Source of the DNA: an uncultured Clostridia bacterium
Lineage (GTDB): Bacteria; Bacillota; Clostridia; Christensenellales; UBA1242
Assembly: GCA_937891595.1 (NCBI GenBank)
Contig: CALATF010000052.1
Coordinates: 20,145-84,144 of the forward strand
Direction: 5' to 3'
DNA: 64,000 nucleotides
Of the stretch, positions 63,371 through 64,000 are shown in pieces. Within the stretch, counting starts at the first letter, position 1, and each line of letters begins with the position of its first letter. Both the position numbers and the translations under genes were made by a program. The notes beneath the pieces were generated by a model. The model was not told where the DNA came from and searched no databases. It saw only the letters and a program-made list of their open reading frames with translations.

Positions 63371-63979
63371 TTATTCTTCAATTTGTTTTTGTTTTGCTTT
63401 TTTATCTTTTAAACTTTGGAAGAATTTAACTGTTTCGCAAATAGGAATAATTAAAATTGAAACTCCAAAAATTACTGCCCACTGTGCTATAGATAATTGT
63501 GTCATGTTAAATATATTAGCTACTGGTGGAATTAAAGCTACAGCAAGAATAATTGCAAGTTCTGAAATAAATGCCAAGTTTAAAAGCTTGTTTTTAAATG
63601 GGTTAGAAGCGAATATGCTGTGATTTGTTCTTACATTATACATGTGGAATAATTGAACAATATTTATTGTTAAGAAAGCCATAGTAGTTGCTTGCATTGC
63701 ATTTTTAAAACCAAATAAACCTATCATGAACACGCAAAGAACCATTAATGATTGAGTTATACCTTGATAAATAATATTTACACCAACTCTGCCACCTATA
63801 ATATATTGCTTAGGGTCACGCGGAGGTTGTTTCATAAGGTCGCTTTCAGCATCATTAACGCCAAGAGCAATAGAAGGGAAGGTGTCTGTAACCAAGTTAA
63901 TAAACAGAATTTGAACTGCACTAAATAGAGTGTATTGTGGGAAGAAAATTGTTATTGCAAAAATAGATAAAAGTCTCAA
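63371..63979 (-). pseudogene. C-terminal part of a P-type ATPase, interrupted at the window edge
   Basis: About 202 residues matching the last membrane domain of calcium-type P-ATPases: FSAVQILFINLVTDTFPSIALGVNDAESDLMKQPPRDP, then four hydrophobic segments. The catalytic domains are absent. The frame is closed on its 5' side by a TAG at 63980-63982, only 18 bases before the window end, and the first codon TTG has no ribosome site. Either the gene is broken here or the window edge is a sequence junction. Confidence 0.75.
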
Positions 63980-64000
63980 CTAGTTTTATTAAGAAATAAG

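Overview
The window is a chromosomal replication-origin region from a very AT-rich, probably anaerobic, endospore-lineage Bacillota (Clostridia-like). The lineage call rests on gene content: yabP/yabQ-like sporulation genes, jag-yidC-yidD-rnpA-rpmH-dnaA-dnaN synteny, meso-DAP dehydrogenase, desulfoferrodoxin, QueH, and strong AGGAGG-type ribosome sites. Genus cannot be fixed from this window. No rRNA, CRISPR array, prophage or intact insertion sequence is seen.

Layout. 1-863 holds no gene but four parS palindromes. From 864 to 14803 everything reads leftward: dnaA, dnaN, an unknown gene, rpmH, rnpA, yidD, yidC, jag, mnmE, a histidine phosphatase, mnmG, rsmG, parA, parB. From 15135 to 23787 everything reads rightward: recF, gyrB, a MazG-like pyrophosphohydrolase, a nucleosidase-like gene, gyrA, then a yabP-yabQ-divIC-like cluster. 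The strand switch, the DnaA boxes (13105-13334 and 11577-11608) and the AT-rich gaps place oriC at about 11.5-15.1 kb. dnaA-dnaN is inverted relative to recF-gyrB-gyrA compared with the usual dnaA-dnaN-recF-gyrB order.

23.8-47.8 kb is mixed-strand housekeeping and accessory sequence: MFS transporter, queH, P-type ATPase, ttcA-like, TetR, pyruvate kinase, a possible queuosine-precursor transporter, tRNA-Val(GAC), an ABC exporter pair, an NrnA-like phosphoesterase paired with a RelA/SpoT-cytidylyltransferase fusion, a zeta-toxin pair, an acyltransferase, a phenylalanine pair (pheA plus aminotransferase), and desulfoferrodoxin. 47.8-51.4 kb is a decayed patch: a broken membrane protein, a truncated DUF1295-type protein, a repeat protein and a frameshifted LigD-polymerase relic. 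It is bracketed by two 50-nt copies (40/50 identical) of a tRNA-Ser 3' end plus terminator. 51.6-54.6 kb is a tandem array of three paralogous methyltransferase-like genes. 54.7-63.2 kb holds a YhhN-like/ATP-grasp/phosphatase operon, ddh, a split chromate transporter, an FAD oxidoreductase and pgi. The window ends in a P-type ATPase fragment.

Two signals stand out. First, at least eight genes (mnmE, recF, queH, ttcA-like, the P-type ATPase, and three methyltransferase-like genes) have a -10 element only 6-7 nt before the best ATG and no Shine-Dalgarno, so they look leaderless. Second, the 602-residue fusion at 37683-39491 (RelA/SpoT-like synthetase, degenerate nucleotidyltransferase, intact TagD-like cytidylyltransferase) sits 2 nt from an NrnA-like DHH phosphoesterase, suggesting an uncharacterised nucleotide make-and-break module.
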